From NCBI GenBank assembly GCA_963170185.1, contig CAUJGS010000083.1, forward strand, positions 1-33,138: DNA of 33,138 nt, in the 5' to 3' direction. The DNA comes from Bdellovibrionota bacterium. Its GTDB lineage: Bacteria; Bdellovibrionota; Bdellovibrionia; Bdellovibrionales; JAMPXM01. Positions 16,537-24,871 of the stretch are shown here, in pieces (the stretch's first letter is position 1; every line of letters begins with the position of its first letter). A program made the translations under genes and the position numbers. Below the pieces are notes generated by a model, which was not told the origin of the DNA, did no database searches, and saw only the letters and a program-made list of their open reading frames with translations.

Positions 16537-18206
16537 TTTGCGGTTCCTTTCGTTCGAGAATCCGTCGGATTTGATTTCACGTTGAGGCCGAGCTCTTTAG
16601 TGAGTCGCTCGCGGCATAGGGTTTCGGCACAACACTGTCCAAGTGGGCGAAGGGCGGAAGCGTCAGCGAGAAAGGGGTCTTTGCGCCAATACATGCTGAG
16701 GTTGGCTTTGTGGATCTCAGCGCGAAGTCGGCCCTGTTCTTTGGCTGGCAGTCGGCGAGCGGCTTCGGTCTCGGTTAATAGGGAGCAGGTTTCATTTTCC
16801 ACGCTGCAGCCGTACCGAACGAGAGGTTGGTTGCCAGTCGCGGGGTGTCGTTTGGCCAGGATCTCGGTAGCCTCGCTTGAGGGGCTTGGCGGAGCTGGGC
16901 GAATCATTTCGACGGCGTTGGTCTCGCCGATCATTTCGCAAGTCATTCCGTCTCGGCATTGCCCAATGCTGAGTTTTCTTCCGATGACTTTGATATTGGC
17001 TACTGAGTTCATCATGTCGCGAATCGCGGTGGCCTCGTCGTTGACGAATTTTGTGGTGGCGTCCTGGAAGCGAAAGTAGGCGTTCTGAGAAAGTGAAATG
17101 CCTCGGCTGCGTTCGCACTCCACGCGAGCGGGGCCACGTTCGGCATTCAAGCATCGCCCTTCGATTGAAACCCGTTTTTCATACGAGCGTTCGCAAAGTG
17201 CCGCCATCTTGGCATCGACTTTCAACATGGTGATGCGCTCGCAGATCGTGCGCAAGGGGCCGTCGACGATGGCCATTGCGGTTTCCGGAGATTGGGACTG
17301 CGCGAAGCTCGCGAGCAGGCGATCGAGGTACTTCGCGGCTGCATCGAAATCGATGCGTGACGGACGAAGGCGTACAGGGGCGGCGTCGCGAAACGCCGGA
17401 GTGAGAATGAGGTCACCGTTGGCGCGCGACTCAAAGCGATGCATTTGTCCGTCGATGCGGGCTACGCCGGTGGCTTTCACTTTCGCGCCGACGCCTTGGC
17501 AGGTCAGCGTGCCTTCCTTGTCGAGAACGAAACGTTTTGCGACTGCGGCGAAAGCGTTAGATGACTCGGGCATGAGCTGCGCTTTGATAGCCGTCGCTTG
17601 GTTCTCCACCTCTTGAGAAACGGAGTGGCTTTGCGGCGGCGTTTGATTGGCGTCGTAAAAATCGATGTAGAGATAAATGGGCAGCGCGGCCTGCGTCGCC
17701 AGGTCGGCGTCGGCTGTTGAAATGAAGGTATCAAGCAGGGCGTGCTTTCGTGCCTCGTTTTTCAAGTGACGTCGGATGGCTTCGAAGACCGAACCGCTTG
17801 ACGGTTTGACGAAGGGACGCTCGTTGAGCACAAAACCAGAGCGACTTTCCGGGTTGGAGCCGGTCGAGATTTCGGCGATGAGTCGACCTTGTAGATCCGT
17901 GATGCGTAGCTGGCCGTCTTCGGACGAAAGGTGGATCTGTTTTTTGTCGCGATCTATTGCGGCAAGAGCCTTCTTTAAAGAGATCAGGTCGGCTTCGCTT
18001 GCGCGCGCGAGTACGGCGGCGGTGAGAGAGCTTCTGGTTTCTTTGGCCGCGTAGAAGTCGTGCACTTGCCGGCTGGTGCGGTCGTTTTCGATCAATTCGA
18101 ACGCACCGCCGGCGGCGTGTGCTTGCGGTGTCGCGAAGACGCAAAAACACATAGCGAACGAGACGAATGCGCGGCGAGAAAAATTTCGGCCAAAAGGCGA
18201 ATGCAT
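16533..18206 (-). CDS. Secreted cysteine-rich protein of unknown function, paralogue A
   Basis: This 557-residue protein has an N-terminal signal with a twin-arginine-like start, NFSRRAFVSFAMCF, and a cut site near AHA-A at about 29-31; it may use Tat or Sec. The mature part has twelve cysteines. Ten sit in the same order as in paralogue B (about 236, 322, 338, 417, 423, 467, 474, 525, 526, 531), plus an extra pair near 352 and 364. Matching blocks include TDLQGRLIAEI, NERPFVKPSSGSV followed by RRHL, QCRDGMTC, GCSVENETC and RPLGQCCAETLCR. AAAGG lies just before the ATG. It is the first gene of the trio, 68 bases after priA on the same strand. The family is not recognised; tandem duplication is the simplest origin. 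Confidence 0.8.
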   Translation of the reverse strand: MHSPFGRNFSRRAFVSFAMCFCVFATPQAHAAGGAFELIENDRTSRQVHDFYAAKETRSSLTAAVLARASEADLISLKKALAAIDRDKKQIHLSSEDGQLRITDLQGRLIAEISTGSNPESRSGFVLNERPFVKPSSGSVFEAIRRHLKNEARKHALLDTFISTADADLATQAALPIYLYIDFYDANQTPPQSHSVSQEVENQATAIKAQLMPESSNAFAAVAKRFVLDKEGTLTCQGVGAKVKATGVARIDGQMHRFESRANGDLILTPAFRDAAPVRLRPSRIDFDAAAKYLDRLLASFAQSQSPETAMAIVDGPLRTICERITMLKVDAKMAALCERSYEKRVSIEGRCLNAERGPARVECERSRGISLSQNAYFRFQDATTKFVNDEATAIRDMMNSVANIKVIGRKLSIGQCRDGMTCEMIGETNAVEMIRPAPPSPSSEATEILAKRHPATGNQPLVRYGCSVENETCSLLTETEAARRLPAKEQGRLRAEIHKANLSMYWRKDPFLADASALRPLGQCCAETLCRERLTKELGLNVKSNPTDSRTKGTAK

Positions 18207-18274
18207 GCCTTTATTTTAGGGCTCAAATGAAGAGTCGTGCCAGTCGAGTTTCCAGCGGATTCTCGAGCGAATTC

Positions 18275-20380
18275 TCAGAGCAGATGGACGGCGTCGACAT
18301 CGACAGAGAATCGGACCTTCGGCGGGAGCAAGGGCGCTTTGGACTTGGCCCGGGCTTCGATATGCTCGCTCAAAGTCTTGCAAAGGGAGCTGACGGGCGA
18401 GTTGATGCCTTGGCCGCGGATAAGGACTTGAAAGCGGTAGAGGTTTCGAAGCTTTGCCATGGGCGCCGGTGCTGGACCAAGTACCAGGATAGAGTCGGCG
18501 CGCTCGGCCGCCTCGGCACTGTAGCCTTTGCCGCTAGGGTCCTTGGCGTTTTCCAGAGATCGTCTTGCGAGCTCGGCGACTCTTCGTGCGGCGTCTTCGG
18601 TTTCTTGCAAATCGGGACCCGCGAATTTGAGAGCTGCAAGGCGTCCATGTGGTGGGTAGCCGAGAACTTCGCGGAAGCCGAGATCGTGTTCGGCAAAACC
18701 TTCGTAGTCATGTTTGAGCGTGAACTGAATGCTGGGATGGTCGGGATTGTAAGTTTGAAGAACGACGTGACCCGAACGATCTTTCAGATGGCGGCCCGAG
18801 CGGCCCGCAACCTGTGTCAGAAGCTGGAAAGCGCGCTCGGAGGCGCGAAAGTCCGGGAGATTGAACGCGATGTCCGCCATAACAAGTCCGACCAGGGTGA
18901 GGCCGGGGAAATCGAGCCCTTTGGCGATCATCTGTGTGCCGATCAGGATGTCGGCTTCGCGTTTTTCGATTTTAGCGATGGCCTCTTCAAGATCTTCTCG
19001 CGATTGAATTTCGTCTCGGTCCATGCGCACGGTGCGCGCGTTTGGGAAAAGTTTGGCGAGATCGCGTTCGATTTTTTCGGTTCCAAGTCCCAGCGGTTTT
19101 GGTTCGCCGGTGTTACACTGGCTGCAAACTTCTTTAAGTGACTCGTGATAATCGCAGTAGTGGCACACAAGATGAGATCTGCCGTGAAGAGTCAGCGCGA
19201 CCTCGCAGTTTGGACAATCCGAAGAGTGGCCACACGACGGGCAAACGACGGACTGTGCGATTCCGCGTCGATTTAAAAACAGAGCGGCTTGCTCGCCACG
19301 TTCAAGTGTTTCGGTGAGCGCGAGATGCAGCTCTTGCGAGAGCCAAAAGGGGCGCGATTCGTCGCGGCCGGATTGCCGTTCTTGGTCGCGGGCTTCGCGA
19401 AGATCGATGACATCGATGCGTGGCAGTCCGCCGCTGTGGATTCGCGACGGCAATCGGTGCAGCCGATATTTGCCGAGCTTGGCGTTTTGCCAGGATTCAA
19501 GGCTCGGTGTCGCTGACCCAAGCACGATCGGAATCTCACACATTTTAGCAAGCATCACGGCCGCATCGCGCGCGTGGTAACGAAGCGATTCGTCTTGCTT
19601 GAAGCTTGATTCATGTTCTTCGTCGATCACAATGATGCCGAGCTTCGGTAGCGGGCAAAACAACGCGGACCTGGCGCCGATGAGAATGGGTTTTTCGCCT
19701 TGGTGAGCGGCCCACCAGTTGTCGGTCTTTTCCCGTGGTGTCAGATGCGAGTGGATCACGGCGATCTTTTCGCCAAATCGCCTAGCGAATCGTTGAATCA
19801 GCTGTGGAGTGAGCGAGATCTCGGGGACGAGGACAAGGGCTTGCTCGCCGCGCTCTGCTGCGCGTGCGATAAGTTCCATGTAGACTTCGGTTTTTCCCGA
19901 ACCGGTGACGCCGTAGAGCAGATGGGTTTGAAAACCCGGTGTCGCTGCGATCGCGTTGACGACTTCGGTTTGTTCCGCGGTGAGTGAGACCGAGTGATCA
20001 ACCCCTTCGGTCATGTCGGCCTGAATCAGCGGCGCCTTGCGGGCCTTTTTCCTGCCGCCCGATTTGTCGAGAGGTGGAAACATCAATTGCAGCGTCGGCC
20101 CCAGGGGGTAGGCATAGTATTTTGCAAGCCACTGGAGCCACGCCAAAGACTTGCTGTCGATGACCGGGCGATCTGCGATGAGGCCAAGTGTTTCGCGCAG
20201 CCGGACTCCTTCGGGAGCGGACTCGCTGGGCTCAAGCAGGACGCCAGGAATCTTGCGCGCTCCAAGGGGAACTGTGACAGAGACGCCTGGCATGAGGGCT
20301 TCAGGTGGGAGGGTGTCCGGAATCGCGTAGTGCAGGGGACCCAGCGGTGCATCCACCGCCACGGACCAGATTCGGCTCAC
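18275..20380 (-). CDS. priA: Primosomal replication restart helicase PriA
   Basis: The 701-residue superfamily 2 helicase has Walker A GVTGSGKTEVY at 157-167 and the Walker B DEEH box VIDEEHESSF at 251-260. The zinc-binding insert has paired CxxC knuckles, CPSCGHSSDCPNC and CHYC, followed by CSQC. Helicase motifs V and VI are seen in GTQMIAKGLDFPGLTLVG and LLTQVAGRSGR. PriA recognises stalled or repaired forks and reloads the replisome. The start MSRIWSVAVDAPL agrees with the family's 3'-end-binding domain. Its ATG overlaps the stop of the upstream gene as ATGA (20377-20380). The length is slightly below that of E. coli (about 732). Confidence 0.95.
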   Translation of the reverse strand: MSRIWSVAVDAPLGPLHYAIPDTLPPEALMPGVSVTVPLGARKIPGVLLEPSESAPEGVRLRETLGLIADRPVIDSKSLAWLQWLAKYYAYPLGPTLQLMFPPLDKSGGRKKARKAPLIQADMTEGVDHSVSLTAEQTEVVNAIAATPGFQTHLLYGVTGSGKTEVYMELIARAAERGEQALVLVPEISLTPQLIQRFARRFGEKIAVIHSHLTPREKTDNWWAAHQGEKPILIGARSALFCPLPKLGIIVIDEEHESSFKQDESLRYHARDAAVMLAKMCEIPIVLGSATPSLESWQNAKLGKYRLHRLPSRIHSGGLPRIDVIDLREARDQERQSGRDESRPFWLSQELHLALTETLERGEQAALFLNRRGIAQSVVCPSCGHSSDCPNCEVALTLHGRSHLVCHYCDYHESLKEVCSQCNTGEPKPLGLGTEKIERDLAKLFPNARTVRMDRDEIQSREDLEEAIAKIEKREADILIGTQMIAKGLDFPGLTLVGLVMADIAFNLPDFRASERAFQLLTQVAGRSGRHLKDRSGHVVLQTYNPDHPSIQFTLKHDYEGFAEHDLGFREVLGYPPHGRLAALKFAGPDLQETEDAARRVAELARRSLENAKDPSGKGYSAEAAERADSILVLGPAPAPMAKLRNLYRFQVLIRGQGINSPVSSLCKTLSEHIEARAKSKAPLLPPKVRFSVDVDAVHLL

Positions 20381-21360
20381 CGAAACCTCGTGTAGAACTC
20401 GCGCACAATCGGCGCATCAGGAAGGCGTGCCGCCCGCAGTTCGCCAGTGGTGATCGACGTGGGTAGAAACTGTGCTGCAAGCGATTTGTCGGGATAGTTT
20501 TTTACCGACGTGACCTTGATGGTGACCGCGCGTGGTTCTGTGACATTGGGATCGTTGGATCGCCAGACGATCGAACGTTCACGCGCAAGTCGCAGACCAC
20601 CACCGCTGGGTGCGTGTTCGCCAAGAGTCATTTCCGATTGTGACATGTGACGGATTTTTCTCAGCAAGAAACTGTCTTGTTCGATCCATGCTCCGGGGAA
20701 CGCATTTTTGGCGTCGACAGGAGTGGGCTCGCCAAAGACCCATGCGACAGCTCCGGCCGCGCGCCCGAGACGGACACCCACTTCGGGAGTCGGTTTGTAG
20801 GTGGCGATGTTTCCGATGCGAGGCCGTTCTCTAGCCGCGGACGGAGGGAGAATTTTGGCTTTGACGAAGTGTTCGAGGTACTTCGCGGAAGTTCGGAAAA
20901 ACAAATAGGGCTCGAAAAAATCCGCAGGCAGTGCTGTGGTTTTTGGGTCTTTTCCTGGTTCGACTTTCGCCGCAAGCTCTGGATTTGGTGACGTGCTCGC
21001 AGGGGCGAAGATGGCCGCAGGTGCCGTCGATGTGCGGCGATTGTCCTTGTAGAGAGCGTCGAAGCGGAAGTCGCCTGGCTTTTCGCCTTGAACCGTGAGG
21101 CGCATCACCTCGGCGTTTTGCACAAGCCAGCGTTCTTTTAAAACGACGCCTTCCGTTCCGGAGAATCGTACTTCTTGATCGACAACGTAAACGCCACGGC
21201 CCGAATTTTTTGCCAAGCGTGAGATGATGGTTCGGCTATGTGGAATGGCCGCTTCGGCGATCGAAGCCAAAGTCGCGGATAGGGCGGTGGCAAGAATCAG
21301 AACCGGAACAAGAACCGGATTCGCGGTCAGTGAGAGAGTTTTCGTCAGAGAGTTTTTCAT
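20377..21360 (-). CDS. Exported protein of unknown function between galU and priA
   Basis: The 327-residue protein has a long signal peptide, with a hydrophobic core after a polar start and a cut near AEA-A at about 35-37. The mature part begins IPHSRTIISRLAKNSGRGVY, followed by strands such as VYVVDQEVRFSGTEGVVLKE and WLVQNAEVMRLTVQG. This suggests a beta-rich fold like LolA-like outer-membrane-directed proteins, though that is a guess. There are no cysteines of note and no known domain. It overlaps both galU (ATGA, 21357-21360) and priA (ATGA, 20377-20380), so the three are translated as a coupled set. The function is unknown. Confidence 0.75.
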   Translation of the reverse strand: MKNSLTKTLSLTANPVLVPVLILATALSATLASIAEAAIPHSRTIISRLAKNSGRGVYVVDQEVRFSGTEGVVLKERWLVQNAEVMRLTVQGEKPGDFRFDALYKDNRRTSTAPAAIFAPASTSPNPELAAKVEPGKDPKTTALPADFFEPYLFFRTSAKYLEHFVKAKILPPSAARERPRIGNIATYKPTPEVGVRLGRAAGAVAWVFGEPTPVDAKNAFPGAWIEQDSFLLRKIRHMSQSEMTLGEHAPSGGGLRLARERSIVWRSNDPNVTEPRAVTIKVTSVKNYPDKSLAAQFLPTSITTGELRAARLPDAPIVREFYTRFR

Positions 21361-22247
21361 AATTTCTCCGCCAATTTTTTGATGTAGCTTCGCAGGCTGG
21401 TTTTTAGTTCGGGGTGTTCGAGCCCGAGCTCGATGGTTGCCATGAGGTAGCCAAGTTTATCGCCCGCATCGTAGCGACGAGCTTCGAAAGTTGTGGCCAG
21501 GAGTCCTTTGGACTTGGCGATGGCGACCATGGCATCCGTGAGTTGGATCTCGCCAAGTTTGCCGGGCTTAGTGTTGCGGATGTGTTCAAAAATCTCGGCA
21601 TCAAAAACGTAACGTCCCGGCAGCGCAAAGCGCGAGGTCGTTTGTCCTTGGCTCGGTTTTTCGATCACGTTTTTCACTTTCACGATCTGGGCGGTGCCGT
21701 CGCGAGTGACGTCACCTTCGACGATGCCGTACTTGGAGGTGTCTTCCAGCGGAACTTCCATCACGGCGACCGTGGAAAGCCCAGTGGATTCAAAGCGACG
21801 AGCAAGCTGCTCGGTGACGGTTTGCTGGTCGGTTCGCGAGATCATGATCTCGTCGCCTAGCAAGACGGCGAAGGGTTCTTTTCCCACAACGGGAGCCGCG
21901 GCCCCGACGGCGTGACCAAGTCCCAGCGGTTGCTTTTGGCGAATCGAGATGATGTTGGCCATCGAACGTATTTGCTTTAACGAGTTCAACCATTCGTGTT
22001 TGCCGTCGCGCTCGAGTTTGTCTTCGAGTTCATAGCTCACGTCGAAGAAGTCTTCGATGGCGGTTTTGCCCCGGCCTGCGACGAGAACGATGTCTTCGAT
22101 TCCGGCGCGTGCGGCTTCTTCCACGACGTGAAGCAGAATCGGACGATCCACAATCGGGAGCATTTCCTTGGGAACGGTCTTGGTCGCGGGAAGAAAACGG
22201 GTCCCGAGTCCAGCTGCAGGAATCACGGCTTTGCGCACTTTTGCCAT
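21357..22247 (-). CDS. galU: UTP-glucose-1-phosphate uridylyltransferase
   Basis: The 296-residue protein starts with KAVIPAAGLGTRFLPATKTV, the nucleotide-binding loop of the GalU family, and PKEMLPIVDRP follows. LPGRYVFDAEIFEHI and GEIQLTDAM are further GalU blocks. It forms UDP-glucose from UTP and glucose-1-phosphate for LPS, exopolysaccharide and other envelope sugars. The length agrees with the family. The ATG has no strong ribosome site. It is the first gene of the galU / exported protein / priA set and is divergent from the plus-strand unit that begins at 22422. Confidence 0.95.
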   Translation of the reverse strand: MAKVRKAVIPAAGLGTRFLPATKTVPKEMLPIVDRPILLHVVEEAARAGIEDIVLVAGRGKTAIEDFFDVSYELEDKLERDGKHEWLNSLKQIRSMANIISIRQKQPLGLGHAVGAAAPVVGKEPFAVLLGDEIMISRTDQQTVTEQLARRFESTGLSTVAVMEVPLEDTSKYGIVEGDVTRDGTAQIVKVKNVIEKPSQGQTTSRFALPGRYVFDAEIFEHIRNTKPGKLGEIQLTDAMVAIAKSKGLLATTFEARRYDAGDKLGYLMATIELGLEHPELKTSLRSYIKKLAEKL

Positions 22248-22294
22248 GGGAAGCAGTCAATCAAAGCTAGGCAAATCTGTCATGAGTTCCTTGG

Positions 22295-22373
22295 AGTTCG
22301 GTGCGGCGCCTCAGTTTGAGACAAAGGGCTGGAAGTTCGGCGGGTTCTGGGCGCTTCCGGTGAGTTCGGCGGG
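22295..22373. repeat. Three AGTTCGG direct repeats in the galU divergent spacer
   Basis: AGTTCGG occurs on the plus strand at 22295, 22334 and 22363. The last two are extended to an 11-base perfect repeat, AGTTCGGCGGG (22334-22344 and 22363-22373). They lie in the 174-base spacer between the divergent starts of galU and the 22422 gene, so they could be binding sites for a regulator. Directly after, 22373-22384 is a palindrome, GCATT-TG-AATGC. The spacing (39 and 29 bases) is not a whole number of helical turns for all pairs. Evidence is limited to sequence repetition. Confidence 0.4.
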
Positions 22374-22421
22374 CATTTGAATGCCTAATCATGATACGCT
22401 TTTTTAGTGGGGATTGATTCT

Positions 22422-23633
22422 ATGCGTGGTTCCTTGAAGGGTAAGTCGGGTATGGGCGCGGCGCTTGCGACTCTTGCGGCGGTTGCGGTTGTTCTCGTAT
22501 TTGGTTTTCAAAACTGTTCGCAACCTCCGGAAGTCGATACGGTTAGCCAGCTTGATTCTGAGGCGGCGAAAGTGGAGTTCGCTTACGACGCCACGATCGA
22601 TCAAATTGCCTACATGTCTTGCGCGGTATCCGATGTCGGCACCTTCGATGCCGGAGCCTATTTTTCGATTCGAGTGGGAGCATATCGCTCTGGCGGACTG
22701 CGGTTAAACGATGCGTTCCGAGCTGGCCAAGGCAAAAAGCCAGTGGAAAAGCAGTCGACCCTCTTGGTGGCAAGCCCGGCGAACTCGCAAACCAAAGTGC
22801 AGTTTGCGATTCGAAAGCTCGATAACTTTCAGGTGATGTACACGTCGTCGGGAAGTTCGATCCATGGACAGGATTACGTGAACATTTTCGAGCCGCTAGG
22901 CACGTTGGATCTTTCGGACCTCTTGGTGCGCACGGACCCGGCGTCTCGTCTTAGATACCTGCGCAACGGAACTGTTTTTGGTTCGCGTTTCGAGGGTAGC
23001 CTTTACTTCACAAAAAATCCGACGCTTGCGAACTCGATTCGCACGGCTTTGCGTAACGATGCGTTTTTGGGGCAGACCTACGCGCACACCTCGACAGGCC
23101 CTTCGGGTTCGCCGAGTTCTTCGGACACACTTGCGAGAAGTCCTCGCGATGTGATCGAGGGTTCGACGGCGAATCCCTACACGCAGGTTTATGGTCGCGG
23201 CTTCTACTTGAAGTTTGCTCAGCCGACGGTGGGAGCGACACCATCGCATGCGAACTTTCCGAATGTGATCTTGCGTGAGGTCTCTGAACTCAATCTGATG
23301 AGTTCGTCGGATCGCACGGGGCTTGGTACTTGGACGTGTCCGGATACGATTCGCTTCCGCATTGTTCGACCGGAGGATTCAAAGGCTGGTTTGGTGGCGT
23401 GTGCGATGGCGCCAGATCCGGCCGTTCTGACTCAAGAGCTTTCGATCGTTCGCAATCAGCTTCGTGTGGAAGATTGGTATGTCGACATGACTAACCGATG
23501 CATTGTTCCGAAGAAGTCGACGAACGCCTGCTACGGTGCCGCAACGCAAATTCAGTACAACATCACGCAGACTTGCACGGAAGGCGTCGATCCGGCGTGT
23601 GTTTCGTTTGCCTCCATCTGCTACCGCCAGTAG
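22422..23633 (+). CDS. Probable lipoprotein of unknown function
   Basis: The 403-residue protein starts MRGSLKGKSGMGAALATLAA, followed by a hydrophobic run ending VFGFQNCSQPPEV. C32 is a likely lipidation site in a non-standard lipobox; FQNC-type ends are frequent, as I recall, in Bdellovibrio-group lipoproteins. The mature part has about six further cysteines, clustered in the last 70 residues, and Ser/Gly/Thr-rich loops such as STGPSGSPSSSDTL. No known domain is recognised. The ATG at 22422 is chosen because GGGGA stands nine bases before it; a GTG at 22407 in frame is the alternative. It is the first gene of a three-gene plus-strand unit. Confidence 0.75.
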   Translation: MRGSLKGKSGMGAALATLAAVAVVLVFGFQNCSQPPEVDTVSQLDSEAAKVEFAYDATIDQIAYMSCAVSDVGTFDAGAYFSIRVGAYRSGGLRLNDAFRAGQGKKPVEKQSTLLVASPANSQTKVQFAIRKLDNFQVMYTSSGSSIHGQDYVNIFEPLGTLDLSDLLVRTDPASRLRYLRNGTVFGSRFEGSLYFTKNPTLANSIRTALRNDAFLGQTYAHTSTGPSGSPSSSDTLARSPRDVIEGSTANPYTQVYGRGFYLKFAQPTVGATPSHANFPNVILREVSELNLMSSSDRTGLGTWTCPDTIRFRIVRPEDSKAGLVACAMAPDPAVLTQELSIVRNQLRVEDWYVDMTNRCIVPKKSTNACYGAATQIQYNITQTCTEGVDPACVSFASICYRQ

Positions 23634-23681
23634 CATAAGGTACCTCCTTGTTTTTTGATTTGCACTGCGTCGGGCGAAGTG

Positions 23682-24596
23682 ATGTCGAGAGTTGTCGTTT
23701 TCATCTTGAATTCGGTTTTAGTGGGATCGCTTTTTTCGCTTTCCGCAGCGGAGGCGGCAACGACAGAAGTGCCGTATCGCGTGGGCCCGGTGGCGTCTGC
23801 GCTGGGTGGTGCGGGGCGCGCGGCGGTCGACGGCGGCGAGGGCGGTTGGCTGAATCCCGCAGCGCTCGTTCACATTCAATCGTATCATTTCGGATTCTCT
23901 CACCAGCAGTCGCATCGTGATCTGGGCGACGGATACCGTGATTTCGCAGTCACGCTTTCCGATGGCGGTCAGGAGAAGATCGCGGCTGGGAGCTTTAGCT
24001 ACATTCAGCGCAGTCACCTTCGCGGAGGACCCGGCGCGATCTCGGCGGAGAGCCGCGACTTTCAGTTTTCGCTGGCTGGTTTTTTTCCGAACAAGCGCCT
24101 GGCGATGGGTGTGACGTATCGCCGATTGATTCACGAGCAACCAGGGTTTGATTCGGCTCAGGACAATTTCACTCTCGGCTTGCTTTATCCGTTCTCTGAA
24201 AAGTTCGGCTTGGCTCTGGTGGGGCAAGACTTGGCTGGCGCTTCGGACTCTGTCGCTCCGGAGGCGCGCATGATTCCTTCGGTCAGTGTCGGCGCGCACA
24301 TTGTTCCGAACCAGATTGTGCGGCTGCGAGCGGACGTGGTTCGGCGCCTTGAACTGAATCCCGACAATCTCGAGAATATTCATCTTGGGCTTGAGAGCTG
24401 GTTTGACCCGAACTTCGCGTTTCGCATGGGTTCAGCTTGGCTGGAGTCGCAGAATGAGCAGTGGCTGACCGTGGGCCTTGGTTTTAAAGGCCCTCGCCTG
24501 AGTTTTGGCTATGCTTTTGAGATACAGACCCGTGAAAAGGTCTCCCGAGACGCCAATGGAACACGTCACTCGTTTGACTTGTGGCTGCCCCTTTGA
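23682..24596 (+). CDS. Outer-membrane beta-barrel candidate (PorV/FadL-like)
   Basis: The 304-residue protein has a signal peptide MSRVVVFILNSVLVGSLFSL with a cut near AEA-A at 23-25. The mature start YRVGPVASALGGAGRAAVDG, then GWLNPAAL, is the pattern of the N-terminal plug or first strands of PorV- and FadL-like barrel proteins. Alternating strands follow (RLAMGVTYRRL, LSFGYAFEI), and it ends in the aromatic-hydrophobic HSFDLWLPL expected of a barrel. It would sit in the outer membrane; the cargo is unknown. A TTG in frame at 23655 is less likely than the ATG at 23682, as it would add residues ahead of the signal. It is 48 bases after the lipoprotein gene. Confidence 0.7.
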   Translation: MSRVVVFILNSVLVGSLFSLSAAEAATTEVPYRVGPVASALGGAGRAAVDGGEGGWLNPAALVHIQSYHFGFSHQQSHRDLGDGYRDFAVTLSDGGQEKIAAGSFSYIQRSHLRGGPGAISAESRDFQFSLAGFFPNKRLAMGVTYRRLIHEQPGFDSAQDNFTLGLLYPFSEKFGLALVGQDLAGASDSVAPEARMIPSVSVGAHIVPNQIVRLRADVVRRLELNPDNLENIHLGLESWFDPNFAFRMGSAWLESQNEQWLTVGLGFKGPRLSFGYAFEIQTREKVSRDANGTRHSFDLWLPL

Positions 24597-24627
24597 TAGC
24601 CAATGCCTCTTCCAAAAGAGGTAAATC

Positions 24628-24756
24628 ATGGCTTCGAAAACAAAGCGCACTGAAACTGTCCGAGCTCGCAAGCGTCAGCAAAAGGGCAAAAAAGCAAAAG
24701 CGGCTCGTCGCACCAAGGGCTCGACTAAGTCGGCAAAAGCTCTCTTTAAAGACTAA
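24628..24756 (+). CDS. Small, very basic 42-residue protein
   Basis: The ATG at 24628 is preceded by AAAAGAGGTAAATC, a strong ribosome site at normal spacing. The frame runs 42 codons to TAA at 24754-24756. The product starts MASKTKRTETVRARKRQQKG and continues with Lys, Arg and Ala-rich sequence, ending ALFKD. About 40 percent of residues are Lys or Arg, there is no cysteine, and no signal peptide is seen. Such proteins often bind nucleic acid or the ribosome (compare small ribosomal proteins or histone-like tails), but no family is recognised. It lies 31 bases after the barrel gene and is followed 45 bases later by a strong terminator, so it is the last gene of the unit. Confidence 0.75.
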   Translation: MASKTKRTETVRARKRQQKGKKAKAARRTKGSTKSAKALFKD

Positions 24757-24800
24757 GAGTTTTTAACTAAGTTAGTAATTTTAGTGACTTAGAATATGAA

Positions 24801-24841
24801 AAACGCGAATGGTGTTGAACCCATTCGCGTTTGTTTTTTTT
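24801..24841. terminator. Bidirectional intrinsic terminator
   Basis: A perfect 12-base stem pairs 24801-24812 (AAACGCGAATGG) with 24821-24832 (CCATTCGCGTTT) around an 8-base loop. On the plus strand it is followed by G and eight Ts (24834-24841), ending the unit that closes with the 42-residue gene. On the minus strand five Ts follow the stem, so it can also end the TonB-like gene, whose stop is at 24872. Confidence 0.9.
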
Positions 24842-24871
24842 GAGGTCGGACCTGTTGGCGGCTTGTGATGC

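Noticed and set aside
18167-19141. A 324-codon open frame on the plus strand
   Set aside because: It is antisense to priA, which has all helicase motifs; no independent ribosome site or domain.
23634-23681. T-rich stretch after the 22422 gene as a terminator
   Set aside because: There is a run of Ts but no stable stem before it; the next gene starts within 48 bases.
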